Of a DNA stretch of 64,000 nt, positions 1 to 9,172 are shown piece by piece (positions within the stretch are counted from its first letter, which is position 1; the number at the start of each line of letters is the position of its first letter). A model generated the notes under the pieces. That model had not been told where the DNA came from. It worked only from the letters and a program-made list of their open reading frames with translations, and ran no database searches. This stretch comes from Cellulomonas composti (GTDB lineage: Bacteria; Actinomycetota; Actinomycetes; Actinomycetales; Cellulomonadaceae), in NCBI RefSeq assembly GCF_007990245.1, contig NZ_BJWG01000008.1, forward strand, positions 1-64,000, given 5' to 3'. Made by a program: the position numbers and the translations under genes.

Positions 1-1
1 T

Positions 2-1927
2 CCCGAGGGTGACCTGGTCGATGAGGAGCAGGACGCGCTGGAGTGGGCGGCGTCGGTGCGGGCGGCGGTGTGCACGGTCGATCCGGAGTCGGCGGCCGCG
101 GTGGCCGACGGGGTGGACCCTGATGCGCTGTTGTGGTTGGAGGGGATCGCGGCCGCCGACCGCCTGTCGGGCTGGTTGTACGCACGCCGGGCGTTGATGG
201 CCGCGGCGCTCGCGCGGCACACCTCGATGAGCGGTCACGCGCTCGCGGGGGACCGGCTCGCGGCGACGGAGATCGCCTGGCGGCTGGGGTGCTCCAAGCA
301 GGCCGCACAGCACCTGGTACGTGAGGGGCACGCGATGGGTGCGGGTCTGCAGCCCACGACGCAGGCGTTGCTGGGTGGGGACCTGGACGAGGTGCGTGGC
401 CGGATCGTGGTGCGCCGGCTGGCGGACGTGCCCTGGCAGGTCGCCGAGCTCGTCCAGGAGCAGGTCCTGCCCGGTGCGAACCGGCGCACCCCGACCCAGC
501 TCAGCGCCGATCTGGAGCGGGCGATCATCGCCGCCGACGCCCAGTACGCCGCGGGCGCCCACCGTGAGGCGCGGCGCACCCGGCGGGTGGAGCGGCCCCG
601 TGCGTTACCGGACGGCATGTCGAGCCTGCGCGCGGTCCTGCCCGCCGAGACCGCCGCCGCCCTGGACAGCGTGCTCGAGTCCGTCGCGCGCGCCCGACGC
701 GCCACGGGTGACCCGCGCACCCTCGACCAGCTACGCGCCGACACCCTGATCGACCTGACCCTCGGCGAGAACGCGCTCGACTCGGATGACCCGGACCTGG
801 ACGCGCACGGCCCGGCACCGACACCCTTCGGCACACCGACGCCACCGTGCACCCACGCCGACCCGCCCGCGACCCCAACACCCCGCGCGGGCGACCCCGC
901 ACCCACCGACCCCGCGCCCAGCGACCCCGCGTCAAGCGACCCCGCGCCCAGCGACCCCGCGTCAAGCGACCCCGCGCCCACCGACCCCGCGCCCAGCGAC
1001 CCCGCGTCAAGCGATCCCGCGCCCACCGACCCCGCGCCGAGCGGCCCCGCGTCGAGCGACGCCGCGTCGACGAGCTCCGCGTCGAGCGATCCCGCGCCCG
1101 CCGACCCCGCGCCGAGCGATCCCGCGTCGAGCGACCCCGCGTCGGCGAGCTCCGCGCCGACGGGCGCAGCGTCGACTGGCCTCGCACCGGCTGGTGCTGT
1201 GTCGCCTGGCCTCGCACCGGCTGGTGCTGTGTCGACTGGCCTCGCACCGGCTGGTGCTGCGTCGATCCGGGTCGTATCGCCCGGCCCTGCATCGACGGGT
1301 GCCGTGTCCGCCGACGCCTCGACGCCGGTCGGCGGCGACCTCGCGGCCGAGGCCAGACGCCGACGCCCACGCGTGAACATCGACGTCGTCGTCTCACTCG
1401 AGACCCTGATCGGGCTCGACGACGCACCGGCCGAGCTCGCCGGGCACGGCCCGATCAGCGCCGCCCAGGCCCGCGCGCTCGCCCGGGGCGGAGTCTGGCG
1501 TCGGATCGTGACCGACCCGCTGAGCAACGCTGTCCTCGACGTCGGCAGGACCCGCTACAAGCCACCCGCCGACATCGAACACCACGTCCGAGCCCGAGAC
1601 CGGCAGTGCTACGCGCCCTCGTGCTCCTCACCAGCCTCAGGCGCCGACCTCGACCACACCATCGAGTTCCACCCACCCCCATGGGCCCCCGACCAACCAC
1701 CCGGACCCACCAGCGCCGACAACCTCGCCCCCGCCTGCCGGTCCTGCCACACCGTCAAGAGCACCGGTGCGTTCCGGGTGACCCAGGTATCACCCGGCGT
1801 GTTCCGCTGGCGCACACCCCTGGGCCTGACCTACGAGACACGACCCGGCGCCGACGGCTGGAACGAGCTGCTCGGCCGCGGACATCACACGGAACGGTCC
1901 TCGGCCGACCAACCACCACCCTTCTGA
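2..1927 (+). CDS. DUF222/HNH endonuclease domain protein (13E12-repeat family), 5' end outside window
   Basis: The frame is open from the window edge, so the true start lies upstream. The N-terminal half is the helical DUF222 region that precedes HNH nucleases in actinobacterial 13E12-type proteins. A low-complexity Pro/Ala/Ser/Asp linker (about nt 893-1320) follows. The C-terminal part has an HNH signature: RDRQCYAPSC, then DLDHTIEF, then DNLAPACRSCHTVK, giving paired Cys for a structural zinc and the catalytic His of LDH. A metal-dependent DNA nuclease is inferred from the family; these proteins occur in many copies in actinobacterial genomes and their natural role is poorly known. The linker is made of DNA tandem repeats and is unusually long. 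Confidence 0.85.
   Translation, partial: PEGDLVDEEQDALEWAASVRAAVCTVDPESAAAVADGVDPDALLWLEGIAAADRLSGWLYARRALMAAALARHTSMSGHALAGDRLAATEIAWRLGCSKQAAQHLVREGHAMGAGLQPTTQALLGGDLDEVRGRIVVRRLADVPWQVAELVQEQVLPGANRRTPTQLSADLERAIIAADAQYAAGAHREARRTRRVERPRALPDGMSSLRAVLPAETAAALDSVLESVARARRATGDPRTLDQLRADTLIDLTLGENALDSDDPDLDAHGPAPTPFGTPTPPCTHADPPATPTPRAGDPAPTDPAPSDPASSDPAPSDPASSDPAPTDPAPSDPASSDPAPTDPAPSGPASSDAASTSSASSDPAPADPAPSDPASSDPASASSAPTGAASTGLAPAGAVSPGLAPAGAVSTGLAPAGAASIRVVSPGPASTGAVSADASTPVGGDLAAEARRRRPRVNIDVVVSLETLIGLDDAPAELAGHGPISAAQARALARGGVWRRIVTDPLSNAVLDVGRTRYKPPADIEHHVRARDRQCYAPSCSSPASGADLDHTIEFHPPPWAPDQPPGPTSADNLAPACRSCHTVKSTGAFRVTQVSPGVFRWRTPLGLTYETRPGADGWNELLGRGHHTERSSADQPPPF
893..1150 (+). repeat. 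15-bp coding minisatellite in the HNH gene linker
   Basis: Imperfect 15-bp units such as GACCCCGCGCCCAGC are repeated about 17 times. They encode DPAPS, DPASS and DPAPT pentapeptides. The unit keeps the reading frame, so copy-number change would alter linker length without a frameshift. Confidence 0.9.
1171..1260 (+). repeat. 30-bp tandem repeat, three copies, in the HNH gene linker
   Basis: Three nearly identical 30-bp copies (1171-1200, 1201-1230, 1231-1260) encode the ten-residue unit STGLAPAGAV with one or two substitutions. The unit length is a multiple of three. Confidence 0.92.
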
Positions 1928-1993
1928 CCACGCCCACCACTCCCGACGCCGCGCCATCGGAACGTACGCGCGGACGGTAGGCACGGACGCGCG

Positions 1994-2203
1994 GACCGTC
2001 GGCACACGGTCAGCACGGGCGCGGGGACCGTCGGCACACGGTCGGAGGGGACGGGGGGTCCGTCGACACACGGTCGGAGGGGACGGGGGTCCGTCGACGC
2101 ACGGTCGGAGGGGACGGGGGTCCGTCGACACACGGTCGGCACGGACGCGCGGACCGTCGGCACACGGTCGGAGGGGACGTGGGGACGATCGGCACGCGGT
2201 CGG
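1994..2203. repeat. Seven tandem 31-32 bp palindrome-bearing repeats
   Basis: This array fills most of the 366-bp gap between the HNH gene and the VOC gene. Copies begin at 1994, 2026, 2058, 2089, 2120, 2152 and 2184. The best-kept part is an interrupted palindrome, GACCGT-CGGCAC-ACGGTC in copies 1 and 2 and GTCCGTCGACACACGGTC in copies 3 to 5. The spacing between palindromes is similar from copy to copy (GGAGGGGACGGGG type), so this is not a CRISPR array. No convincing gene lies in the gap. Confidence 0.9.
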
Positions 2204-2293
2204 CACGCAGGCGTGCTCCGGCATACGCTGCCGGGGTCCGATTCATCCGCATCTCGGGCGCGCGGCGCCCCGGACCGAGCGCAGGAGTACGCC

Positions 2294-2653
2294 ATGCCTC
2301 ACGGCGACATCACGCACATCGACATCCCGGTCGCTGACCTGGCGGCGGCCGCACAGTTCTATGGCGGCGTGTTCGGTTGGGACATCGCCGACGTCCCCGG
2401 CTTCGAGGGCTACCCCATGTGGCAGGCGCCGAACAAGATCAGCGGCGGCGGGCTCGCGCCGCGCTCGGAGGGCTTCACGCAGCCCCGCAGCTACGTCGAG
2501 GTCGACTCGATCGACGAAGCGCTGGCCAAGGCGGTCGAGCTCGGCGGGACCGTGCTGATGGGCAAGGAACCCATCACCGAGACGAGCTCGTGGGCAGTGT
2601 TCTCCGACCCGGACGGCAACCACATCGGCCTCTACGAGAGCACGACGTCCTGA
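2294..2653 (+). CDS. VOC-family (glyoxalase/bleomycin-resistance fold) protein
   Basis: A 119-residue single-module vicinal oxygen chelate protein. It opens with HIDIPVADLAAAAQFYGGVF and ends with FSDPDGNHIGLYE, where the family's metal-site Glu would lie. The longer frame upstream has no family content; ATG 2294, with GCAGGAG about six bases before it, fits both the family length and a ribosome site. The substrate cannot be read from sequence. Single-module members are often uncharacterised lyases or binding proteins. It stands alone and converges with the acyltransferase gene. Confidence 0.88.
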   Translation: MPHGDITHIDIPVADLAAAAQFYGGVFGWDIADVPGFEGYPMWQAPNKISGGGLAPRSEGFTQPRSYVEVDSIDEALAKAVELGGTVLMGKEPITETSSWAVFSDPDGNHIGLYESTTS

Positions 2654-2735
2654 CCGGCACAACAGCGCGTCCTCGTCCTGAACCGACATGCGCGCCGCGC
2701 ACCCGGATGTGGGCGCTGCGCTGTCGCGGCGGCGA

Positions 2736-3434
2736 CTACTCCGAGGCGGGCTCGACCGTCGCGGTCGGGTCCGGGGCGGGCTCGTCTGTCGCGGTCGGGT
2801 CCGGGGCGGGCTCGTCTGTCGCGGTCGGGTCCGGGGCGGGCTCGTCCGTCGCGGTCGGGTCCGGGGTCGTCTCGGCGGCGAGGCGGGGTTCGGTGCGCAG
2901 CTCGGGATGGAAGCCGGACTTGTCGGCGTAGAACGCGCGGATGACGTCCATGTCGGCGCGGGGATCGCCCGTGAGCTCGACGGTCGGGCCCAGACCGGCG
3001 GTCCGCGTCGTGCGGTCGACGTACCCGAGGGTGACCGACCAGCCGGTGCTGCGGGCGATGCGGTAGAAGCCGGACTTCCAGCCCGAGCCGTGGCGCGTGC
3101 CCTCGGGGGTGACGACGAGGTAGAACCGCTCGCCGGACCTGGCCCTCGCGACGAGGTCGTCGACCAGGCCGGCGGGGTTGCGTCGATCGACCGGGATGCC
3201 GCCGAGCGCCCGCATCAGCGGCCCGGCGACGCCGCCGAACAGCGTGTGCTTGCCCAGCCACCGGAAGGTGAGCTGCTGCTCCCAGGCGATGCCGAGCATC
3301 AACGCGAAGTCCCAGGCGGACGTGTGCGGCGCCCCGAGGATGATGCCGACGCCGTCGCGCGGCACACGTTCGGTGACGAGCTTCCATCGGCTCACCCGCC
3401 AGTAGGCGAGGGCGGTCGTGCGGCGCACCCCCAT
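2736..3434 (-). CDS. 1-acyl-sn-glycerol-3-phosphate acyltransferase (PlsC) family protein with repeat tail
   Basis: A lysophospholipid acyltransferase-fold protein of 232 residues. The HX4D catalytic motif is HTSAWD near residue 38 and the substrate-binding motif is PEGTR near residue 110. It would transfer an acyl group to a lysophospholipid or related acceptor at the membrane. The last 45 residues are four copies of a decapeptide like PDPTATDEPA, encoded by 30-bp DNA repeats and not part of the family fold. The start has a strong AGGAGG eight bases upstream. It follows folE with a 34-bp gap, a place where folate genes often sit. Confidence 0.82.
   Translation of the reverse strand: MGVRRTTALAYWRVSRWKLVTERVPRDGVGIILGAPHTSAWDFALMLGIAWEQQLTFRWLGKHTLFGGVAGPLMRALGGIPVDRRNPAGLVDDLVARARSGERFYLVVTPEGTRHGSGWKSGFYRIARSTGWSVTLGYVDRTTRTAGLGPTVELTGDPRADMDVIRAFYADKSGFHPELRTEPRLAAETTPDPTATDEPAPDPTATDEPAPDPTATDEPAPDPTATVEPASE
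2761..2876 (-). repeat. 30-bp tandem repeat, about four copies, in the acyltransferase tail
   Basis: Copies at 2761-2790, 2791-2820 and 2821-2850 are near-identical (GCGGTCGGGTCCGGGGCGGG plus ten bases), with a partial fourth at 2851. The unit is in frame and encodes acidic, Pro/Thr-rich decapeptides. Confidence 0.93.
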
Positions 3435-3468
3435 CGGTCCGCCCTCCTGTCGTTGGTCGCGGGGCCGG

Positions 3469-4071
3469 TCAGCGGCCGAGGATCAGGCTCATCGCCTCGG
3501 CACGCGTCGCGGTGGCGCGCATCTGGCCACGAACGGCCGAGGTCACCGTCCGTGAGCCGGGCTTGCGGACGCCGCGCATCGACATGCACAGGTGCTCGCA
3601 CTCGACCACGACGATCGCTCCGCGCGGCTCGAGGTGCTCGACGAGCGCGTCGGCGATCTGCGACGTCAGCCGCTCCTGCACCTGCGGGCGCCGGGCGAAC
3701 ACGTCGACGAGCCGCGCGAGCTTGGACAGGCCCGTGATCCGCCCGTCCTCGCCGGGGATGTAGCCGACGTGCGCGACGCCGTGGAACGGAACGAGGTGGT
3801 GCTCGCAGGTGGAGTACACCTCGATGTCCTTGACCAGGACCATCTCCTCGTGGCCGAGGTCGAAGGTCGTGGTCAGCACGTCCGACGGCACCTGCCGCAG
3901 GCCGGCGAAGATCTCCCGGTAGGCGCGGGCGACCCGCGCCGGCGTCTCGAGCAGGCCCTCGCGGTCCGGGTCCTCGCCGACGGCGATCAGCAGCTCGCGG
4001 ACGGCGGCGCGGGCCCGCGCCTCGTCGTACTCCCCTACAGCGCCGGACGGCGGCGTGATCGGGGTGATCAT
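3469..4071 (-). CDS. folE: GTP cyclohydrolase I
   Basis: Converts GTP to 7,8-dihydroneopterin triphosphate, the first step of tetrahydrofolate synthesis. The 200-residue protein has the zinc and active-site motifs [19 protein letters not shown] and [15 protein letters not shown], all intact. The start ATG overlaps the ftsH stop as ATGA, which indicates translational coupling. This ftsH-folE order is common in actinobacteria, but folP, folB and folK, which often follow, are absent; an acyltransferase gene comes next. Confidence 0.96.
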   Translation of the reverse strand: MITPITPPSGAVGEYDEARARAAVRELLIAVGEDPDREGLLETPARVARAYREIFAGLRQVPSDVLTTTFDLGHEEMVLVKDIEVYSTCEHHLVPFHGVAHVGYIPGEDGRITGLSKLARLVDVFARRPQVQERLTSQIADALVEHLEPRGAIVVVECEHLCMSMRGVRKPGSRTVTSAVRGQMRATATRAEAMSLILGR

Positions 4072-6104
4072 CCGTCGACCTCGGGCGTCTGGCCCGGGGG
4101 CACCTCGATGACCTCGCTCGGCGGACGCTCGTGGTTGGCGGCCGCGGCCTCGTCCTCGGGCACGACCGTGTGGCCGTTCAGCGCCGCCTTCTCGCCTGCC
4201 GTGAGCACGGGCGGGCGGTCCGAGACGGCGCGCTGGTCGCTCGAGAGCCACACCTGCCGCGGCGGGCGCTTGACGATCGGCTGGAAGATCTCCGCGAGCT
4301 GTGCCGCGTTCAGCGTCTCCTTCTCGAGCAGCTCGAGCACCAGGTGGTCGAGCACGTCGCGGTACTCGACGAGGATCGACCACGCCTCGTCATGCGCGTC
4401 CTCGATCATCGCGCGCACCTCGAGGTCGATCGAGCCTGCGACCTCCTCGGAGTAGTCGCGCTGGTGGCCGACGTCGCGGCCGAGGAAGACCTCGCCCGAG
4501 TCCTGACCGAGCCGGATCGCGCCGAGCCGGCTGCTCATGCCGAACTGCGTGACCATGCGCCGCGCGGTGGCTGTCGCCTTCTCGATGTCGTTGCCGGCAC
4601 CCGTGGTCGGGTCGTGGAACACCAGCTCCTCGGCGACGCGCCCGCCCATCGCGTACGCGAGCTGGTCGAGCAGCTCGTTGCGCGTGACCGAGTACTTGTC
4701 CTCCACGGGCATGACCATCGTGTAGCCCAGCGCGCGACCGCGCGGCAGGATCGTCACCTTGGTGACCGGGTCGGTGTAGCGCAGCGCCGCCGCGACGAGC
4801 GCGTGGCCGCCCTCGTGGTACGCCGTGAGCTTCTGCTCCTTGACGTTCATGACGCGCGTGCGCTTCTGCGGGCCGGCCACGACGCGGTCGATCGCCTCGT
4901 CCAGCGCGTGGTCGTCGATGATCGTGCCGTTCTGGCGCGCGGTGAGCAGCGCGGCCTCGTTCAGCACGTTCGCGAGGTCGGCGCCCGTGAAGCCGGGCGT
5001 ACGGCGCGCGACGGCCGTGAGGTCGACGTGCGGCGCCATCGGCTTGCCCTGCGCGTGGACCGACAGGATCTTCTCGCGGCCCTTGAGGTCCGGCGGCTCG
5101 ACGGCGACCTGACGGTCGAAGCGGCCGGGACGCAGCAGCGCGGGGTCGAGGATGTCGGGCCGGTTGGTGGCCGCGATCATGATGACGTTCGTCTTGACGT
5201 CGAAGCCGTCCATCTCGACGAGCATCTGGTTGAGCGTCTGCTCGCGCTCGTCGTGCCCGCCGCCCAGGCCGGCGCCGCGGTGACGGCCCACGGCGTCGAT
5301 CTCGTCGACGAAGATGATGGCCGGCGCGTTCTGCTTGGCCTGCTCGAACAGGTCGCGCACACGGCTGGCACCGACGCCGACGAACATCTCGACGAAGTCG
5401 GAACCGGAGATCGAGTAGAACGGCACGCCGGCCTCGCCCGCGACGGCGCGCGCCAGCAGGGTCTTGCCGGTCCCGGGCGGGCCGTAGAGCAGCACGCCCT
5501 TGGGGATCTTGGCGCCCACGGCCTGGAACTTGGCCGGCTCGGTGAGGAAGTCCTTGATCTCCTGGAGCTCCTCGACCGCCTCGTCGACACCCGCGACGTC
5601 GGCGAACGTGACCTGCGGGGACTCCTTGGAGACCAGCTTGGCGCGCGACTTGCCGAAGCTCATGACGCGCGAGCTGCCGCCCTGCATGTTCGCCATCAGG
5701 AACCAGAAGATGCCCAGGATGATGATGAACGGCAGGATCAGCGTGAGCAGGCTGCTCCACCACGACGTCTGCGGGTTGACCGAGGTGAAGCCCTTGGGCG
5801 GGTCCGCGTCCGCGACCGCCTGGACCACGGTCTCGCCCTGCGGCACCACGTACTGGAACGTGACGAGCTTGCCGTAGTCCTCGCCGTCCTTCTCGAACGG
5901 CTCGGTGAGCGTGAGGTCGACGCGCTGCACGCCGTCGGTGATCTTCGCCTGCTCGACCTTGCCGTCCGCGAGCAGGGACAGGCCGTCGGAGGTGTCGATC
6001 GAGCGGACGTTGGGCTGGGCCAGCGTGCTCACGCCGATCCAGAGCAGCACGACCGCCAGGGCGATCCACAGCAGGGGACCGCGAACTAAGCGCTTGACAT
6101 TCAT
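4068..6104 (-). CDS. ftsH: ATP-dependent zinc metalloprotease FtsH
   Basis: Membrane-anchored AAA+ protease that degrades misfolded membrane proteins and regulatory substrates. The 678-residue protein has transmembrane segments at about 10-28 and 117-137 around a small extracytoplasmic domain. The AAA module has Walker A GPPGTGKT (208-215), Walker B IIFVDEID (263-270) and an SRH region with RPGRFD (325-330). The M41 protease has HEGGH (430-434). All key residues are present. It lies 153 bp downstream of hpt and overlaps folE by four bases. Confidence 0.97.
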   Translation of the reverse strand: MNVKRLVRGPLLWIALAVVLLWIGVSTLAQPNVRSIDTSDGLSLLADGKVEQAKITDGVQRVDLTLTEPFEKDGEDYGKLVTFQYVVPQGETVVQAVADADPPKGFTSVNPQTSWWSSLLTLILPFIIILGIFWFLMANMQGGSSRVMSFGKSRAKLVSKESPQVTFADVAGVDEAVEELQEIKDFLTEPAKFQAVGAKIPKGVLLYGPPGTGKTLLARAVAGEAGVPFYSISGSDFVEMFVGVGASRVRDLFEQAKQNAPAIIFVDEIDAVGRHRGAGLGGGHDEREQTLNQMLVEMDGFDVKTNVIMIAATNRPDILDPALLRPGRFDRQVAVEPPDLKGREKILSVHAQGKPMAPHVDLTAVARRTPGFTGADLANVLNEAALLTARQNGTIIDDHALDEAIDRVVAGPQKRTRVMNVKEQKLTAYHEGGHALVAAALRYTDPVTKVTILPRGRALGYTMVMPVEDKYSVTRNELLDQLAYAMGGRVAEELVFHDPTTGAGNDIEKATATARRMVTQFGMSSRLGAIRLGQDSGEVFLGRDVGHQRDYSEEVAGSIDLEVRAMIEDAHDEAWSILVEYRDVLDHLVLELLEKETLNAAQLAEIFQPIVKRPPRQVWLSSDQRAVSDRPPVLTAGEKAALNGHTVVPEDEAAAANHERPPSEVIEVPPGQTPEVDG

Positions 6105-6257
6105 GGGCGTTCGGGGCCGAGCCCCTCAACCTCCTGCTCCGACGGGCTGATCGGTCGAAAGTACACGGTCGAACCGTGCGTTCCGTGCGGTGTTCGCCAA
6201 GGGCACATCGGCCCACAGCGAGCGCCGGACGTCACGCTCCTGCCTCGTCGGACCCGG

Positions 6258-6812
6258 TCACGCCCCGTAGACGTGCGGTGCGAGCGTCCCGACGAACGGC
6301 AGGTTGCGGTACTTCTCGGCGTAGTCCAGGCCGTACCCGACGACGAACTCGGGCGGGATGTCGAAGCCGACGTACCTCACGTCGACCTCGACCTTGGCCG
6401 CCTCGGGCTTGCGCAGCATCGTCGCGATCTCGACGCTCTCCGGCCCGCGGCTGCGCAGGTTCGACAGCAGCCACGACAGCGTGAGCCCGGAGTCGATGAT
6501 GTCCTCGACGACCAGCACGTGCCGGCCGGTCAGGTCCGTGTCGAGGTCCTTGAGGATGCGCACGACGCCGGAGGACTTGGTGCCCGAGCCGTACGACGAG
6601 ACGGCCATCCAGTCCATCTGCACGGGGGCGTGCAGCCGCCGCGCGAGGTCCGCCATGACCATCACGGCACCCTTGAGCACGCCGACGAGCAGCAGCTCCT
6701 TGTCCGCGTAGTCCGCGTCGATCTGCGCCGCGATCTCGTCGAGCCGGGCGTGCAGCTGCTCCTGCGTGAGCAGCACCCGCTCGAGGTCGCGTCCCATGTC
6801 CGCAGGGTCCAC
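6258..6812 (-). CDS. hpt: Hypoxanthine(-guanine) phosphoribosyltransferase
   Basis: Purine salvage enzyme joining hypoxanthine or guanine to PRPP. The PRPP loop [14 protein letters not shown] and the surrounding fold are intact. I chose GTG 6812 (184 residues) because CAGGAG sits five bases upstream and the length matches the family. An ATG at 6887 overlaps the tilS stop as ATGA and would add 25 residues, so a coupled longer form is possible. The tilS-hpt-ftsH order is widely conserved in bacteria. Confidence 0.94.
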   Translation of the reverse strand: MDPADMGRDLERVLLTQEQLHARLDEIAAQIDADYADKELLLVGVLKGAVMVMADLARRLHAPVQMDWMAVSSYGSGTKSSGVVRILKDLDTDLTGRHVLVVEDIIDSGLTLSWLLSNLRSRGPESVEIATMLRKPEAAKVEVDVRYVGFDIPPEFVVGYGLDYAEKYRNLPFVGTLAPHVYGA

Positions 6813-6883
6813 TGGTGCTCCTGGTCGTCGGCCTGGCCGGGAGCGCCAGGACGGTTCGGTGAGCCTCGAGGAGTCCGGGACCG

Positions 6884-7924
6884 TCATGCCCCGGCGGGCC
6901 CGATCACCAGCCTGCCACAGGAGCGGCGGGCCGCCCGACCGCCCGGCAGGTCGACCGGGCCCTGCCCGTGCCAGTCCACGACGAGCGCGTCGAGCCCGAG
7001 CACGTGCTCGCGGCGCAACGCGCCGGCGGGGCAGCCCGCGTCGAGGGCCGCCCGACGCAGGACGCGACGACGGACGGCGTCGGGCAGAGGTGCGAGCGCG
7101 GCGACGTCGAGGCCGTCCGCCACCCCGCCCGCCACCTCGTCCGCCGACCCGTCCGCCGACCCGTACGCCGGCACCGCGAGGGCGGCCGCATCGAGTGCGT
7201 CGGCGTCCTCCCGGAGCTGGTCGGCGGAGCGTGCGAGCGCGGCCGCGACGCCGGGACCGAGCACCTCCTCCAGGACGGGGAGCACCTGCGCGCGGACCCG
7301 GCTGCGCAGCGGGTGCTCGGGTGCGCCGGCGTTGGTCGGGTCGTGCCACGGTGTCAGGCCCAGCGCGTCGCACGCGGCGAGCGTGTCCGCGCGCGGCACC
7401 CCGAGCAGCGGTCGGCGCAGCAGCCCCCGGCGCGGCGCCATGCCGGCCAGGGACCGCGCGCCGGAGCCGCGGGCGAGCCCGAGCAGGACCGTCTCGGCCT
7501 GGTCGTCGAGCGTGTGCCCAAGCAGCACCGCCGCCGCACCGGTGCGCGCGGCGACGTCCGCGAGGGCCTCGTAGCGGGCGGTCCGGGCGGCCGCCTCCGG
7601 TCCCCCGGCGCTGCCGGGTCGCACGACGACGACGTGCACCGGGTCGAGCCCGAGCGTGCGGCACGTCGCGGCAGCGGCCGCGGCCACCTCGTCGGATCCG
7701 GGCGCCCAACCGTGGTCGACGACGACCGCGCCGACGCGAGCGGGCGCTGCGTCGTCGGACCCGCGGTGCAGGCGCGGCACGACGAACGCGGCCGCGGCGG
7801 CCAGCGCGAGCGAGTCCGGACCGCCGGAGCACGCGACGAGCACGAGCGCGCCGGGGGGCACGTCGGCGAGTGCGGAGCGCACCGCCGAGCGCACCCGAGC
7901 GACGGCGGGGGCCGGTCCGGGCAT
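6884..7924 (-). CDS. tilS: tRNA(Ile)-lysidine synthase
   Basis: Modifies C34 of the tRNA-Ile CAU anticodon to lysidine so that it reads AUA. The PP-loop ATP-binding motif SGGPDS is at residues 33-38. [19 protein letters not shown] and the HDPTN region are typical of the N-terminal adenylation domain. The start ATG at 7924 gives 346 residues and lies five bases past the stop of the upstream metalloprotease gene. The C-terminal part is Ala/Asp-rich and diverged, as is usual in actinobacteria. Confidence 0.93.
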   Translation of the reverse strand: MPGPAPAVARVRSAVRSALADVPPGALVLVACSGGPDSLALAAAAAFVVPRLHRGSDDAAPARVGAVVVDHGWAPGSDEVAAAAAATCRTLGLDPVHVVVVRPGSAGGPEAAARTARYEALADVAARTGAAAVLLGHTLDDQAETVLLGLARGSGARSLAGMAPRRGLLRRPLLGVPRADTLAACDALGLTPWHDPTNAGAPEHPLRSRVRAQVLPVLEEVLGPGVAAALARSADQLREDADALDAAALAVPAYGSADGSADEVAGGVADGLDVAALAPLPDAVRRRVLRRAALDAGCPAGALRREHVLGLDALVVDWHGQGPVDLPGGRAARRSCGRLVIGPAGA

Positions 7925-7929
7925 GGTCG

Positions 7930-9081
7930 TCAGCCGTGCACGCGGCGGACCCACGCTGCGGGGTCCTCGATCTCCGCGGGCGTCGGGAGGTGCTCGACCG
8001 ACTCCCACACCGCGTTGAACCCGGTCAGCCCCACGGCTCCGCGCACGTGCCGGACGAAGTCGGCCCCGTCGCGGTACTGCGCGAGCTTGGCGTCCATCCC
8101 GAGCAGCCGCCGCAGCAGGCCCGCGGCCCCGCGCTTGCGGGCGGCGCTGTCCCGGCGCGCCTCGAACTTCGCGCGGATCTGCCGCACCGACGGCACCACG
8201 CGCCGTCCGACGGCGTCCATCGCGACGTCGGCGTGCCCCTCGAGCAGCGACATCACCGCACCGACCTCGTCGACGACGACGCGTTGCTCGTCGGACAGCG
8301 CGTCGAGCACGCTGCCGTCGGGCTTCGTCACGGCCTGCACGGCCCGCTCGACGAGGCTCGAGAACCGCTCGGCGAGGTCGCCCGACGCGTCCGGTTCGGT
8401 GCCGCCGACGAGGTTAGCCAGGACGAGCGAGAACCGCGCGCGCAGGTGCGGCGCGAGCCACGGCGCGGCCGCGAACTGCAGCGCGTGCGTCTGCTCGTGC
8501 AGCGCGACCCACAGCCGGAAGTCCGCCGGGTCGACGCCGAGGACGCGTTCCAGGTGGAGCACGTTGGGCGCGACGAGCAGGAGCCGCCCCTCGCCGGGCG
8601 CGAGCGGGTCCCGCGGACCGCCCCCGGGCGGGACGGGCGGCGTGAACGGGTCGAACTGCCCGAGCACCTTGCCCGAGAGGAACGCGAGGCCCGCGCCGAC
8701 CTGCATCCCGGCGGACCTGCGCGAACCGGCCGACGGGACGGGCGCGTCGTCGGCCACGGGCGCCCCGCCGAGCGGTTCGGCGGGCGGTCCGGCGAGCGGT
8801 TCGGTCAGCGGTCCGGCGAGCACAGCGAACATCTGCGCGTTCGCGCGTGCCCAGCCCGCACGGTCCACGACGAGCACGCGCGAGACCTCCTGCGGCGGGC
8901 GGCCGTCCGCGGGGACCAGACGCGTGGTCCGGGAGGCTTCCACGGCGGCGCGCGTCGCGGACTCACGCAGCTGTCCGACGAGCTCGTCGAGCTGGTCCCG
9001 GCCGGCGCGCGGCCCCGGCCGGCTCAGGCGGCGCGCGACCGACGCGGCGGTGTCCCAGTCCACGGGTCCCAGGCTGTCCAT
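7930..9081 (-). CDS. Zinc-dependent metalloprotease, DUF2342 family
   Basis: A 383-residue protein of the actinobacterial family often labelled coenzyme F420 biosynthesis-associated or DUF2342. The HEXXH zinc motif is HEQTH at 195-199. Its position between dacB and tilS is conserved in the phylum. The substrate is unknown, and the F420 label rests on phylogenetic co-occurrence rather than biochemistry. A short Pro/Leu-rich repeat (about residues 92-108) interrupts the N-terminal half. It is tightly coupled to tilS (5-bp gap). Confidence 0.85.
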   Translation of the reverse strand: MDSLGPVDWDTAASVARRLSRPGPRAGRDQLDELVGQLRESATRAAVEASRTTRLVPADGRPPQEVSRVLVVDRAGWARANAQMFAVLAGPLTEPLAGPPAEPLGGAPVADDAPVPSAGSRRSAGMQVGAGLAFLSGKVLGQFDPFTPPVPPGGGPRDPLAPGEGRLLLVAPNVLHLERVLGVDPADFRLWVALHEQTHALQFAAAPWLAPHLRARFSLVLANLVGGTEPDASGDLAERFSSLVERAVQAVTKPDGSVLDALSDEQRVVVDEVGAVMSLLEGHADVAMDAVGRRVVPSVRQIRAKFEARRDSAARKRGAAGLLRRLLGMDAKLAQYRDGADFVRHVRGAVGLTGFNAVWESVEHLPTPAEIEDPAAWVRRVHG

Positions 9082-9172
9082 GCGGACACGGTAACCGTGC
9101 TGCTCGTCGGCCGGTCGCCGCTTCCTCGTCGGCCGGACGCCGGTTACTCGCCGGCCGGACGTCAGCCGGACG

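Noticed and set aside
1994-2203. CRISPR array
   Set aside because: The 31-32 bp units abut without unique spacers; sequence between palindromes is itself repeated, and no cas gene is present.
4131-6089. Long plus-strand open frame antisense to ftsH
   Set aside because: In high-GC DNA antisense frames stay open by codon bias; the translation is Arg/Val/Leu-rich with no fold, and ftsH motifs on the other strand are intact. The same holds for the frame at 22892-26089 and similar ones.
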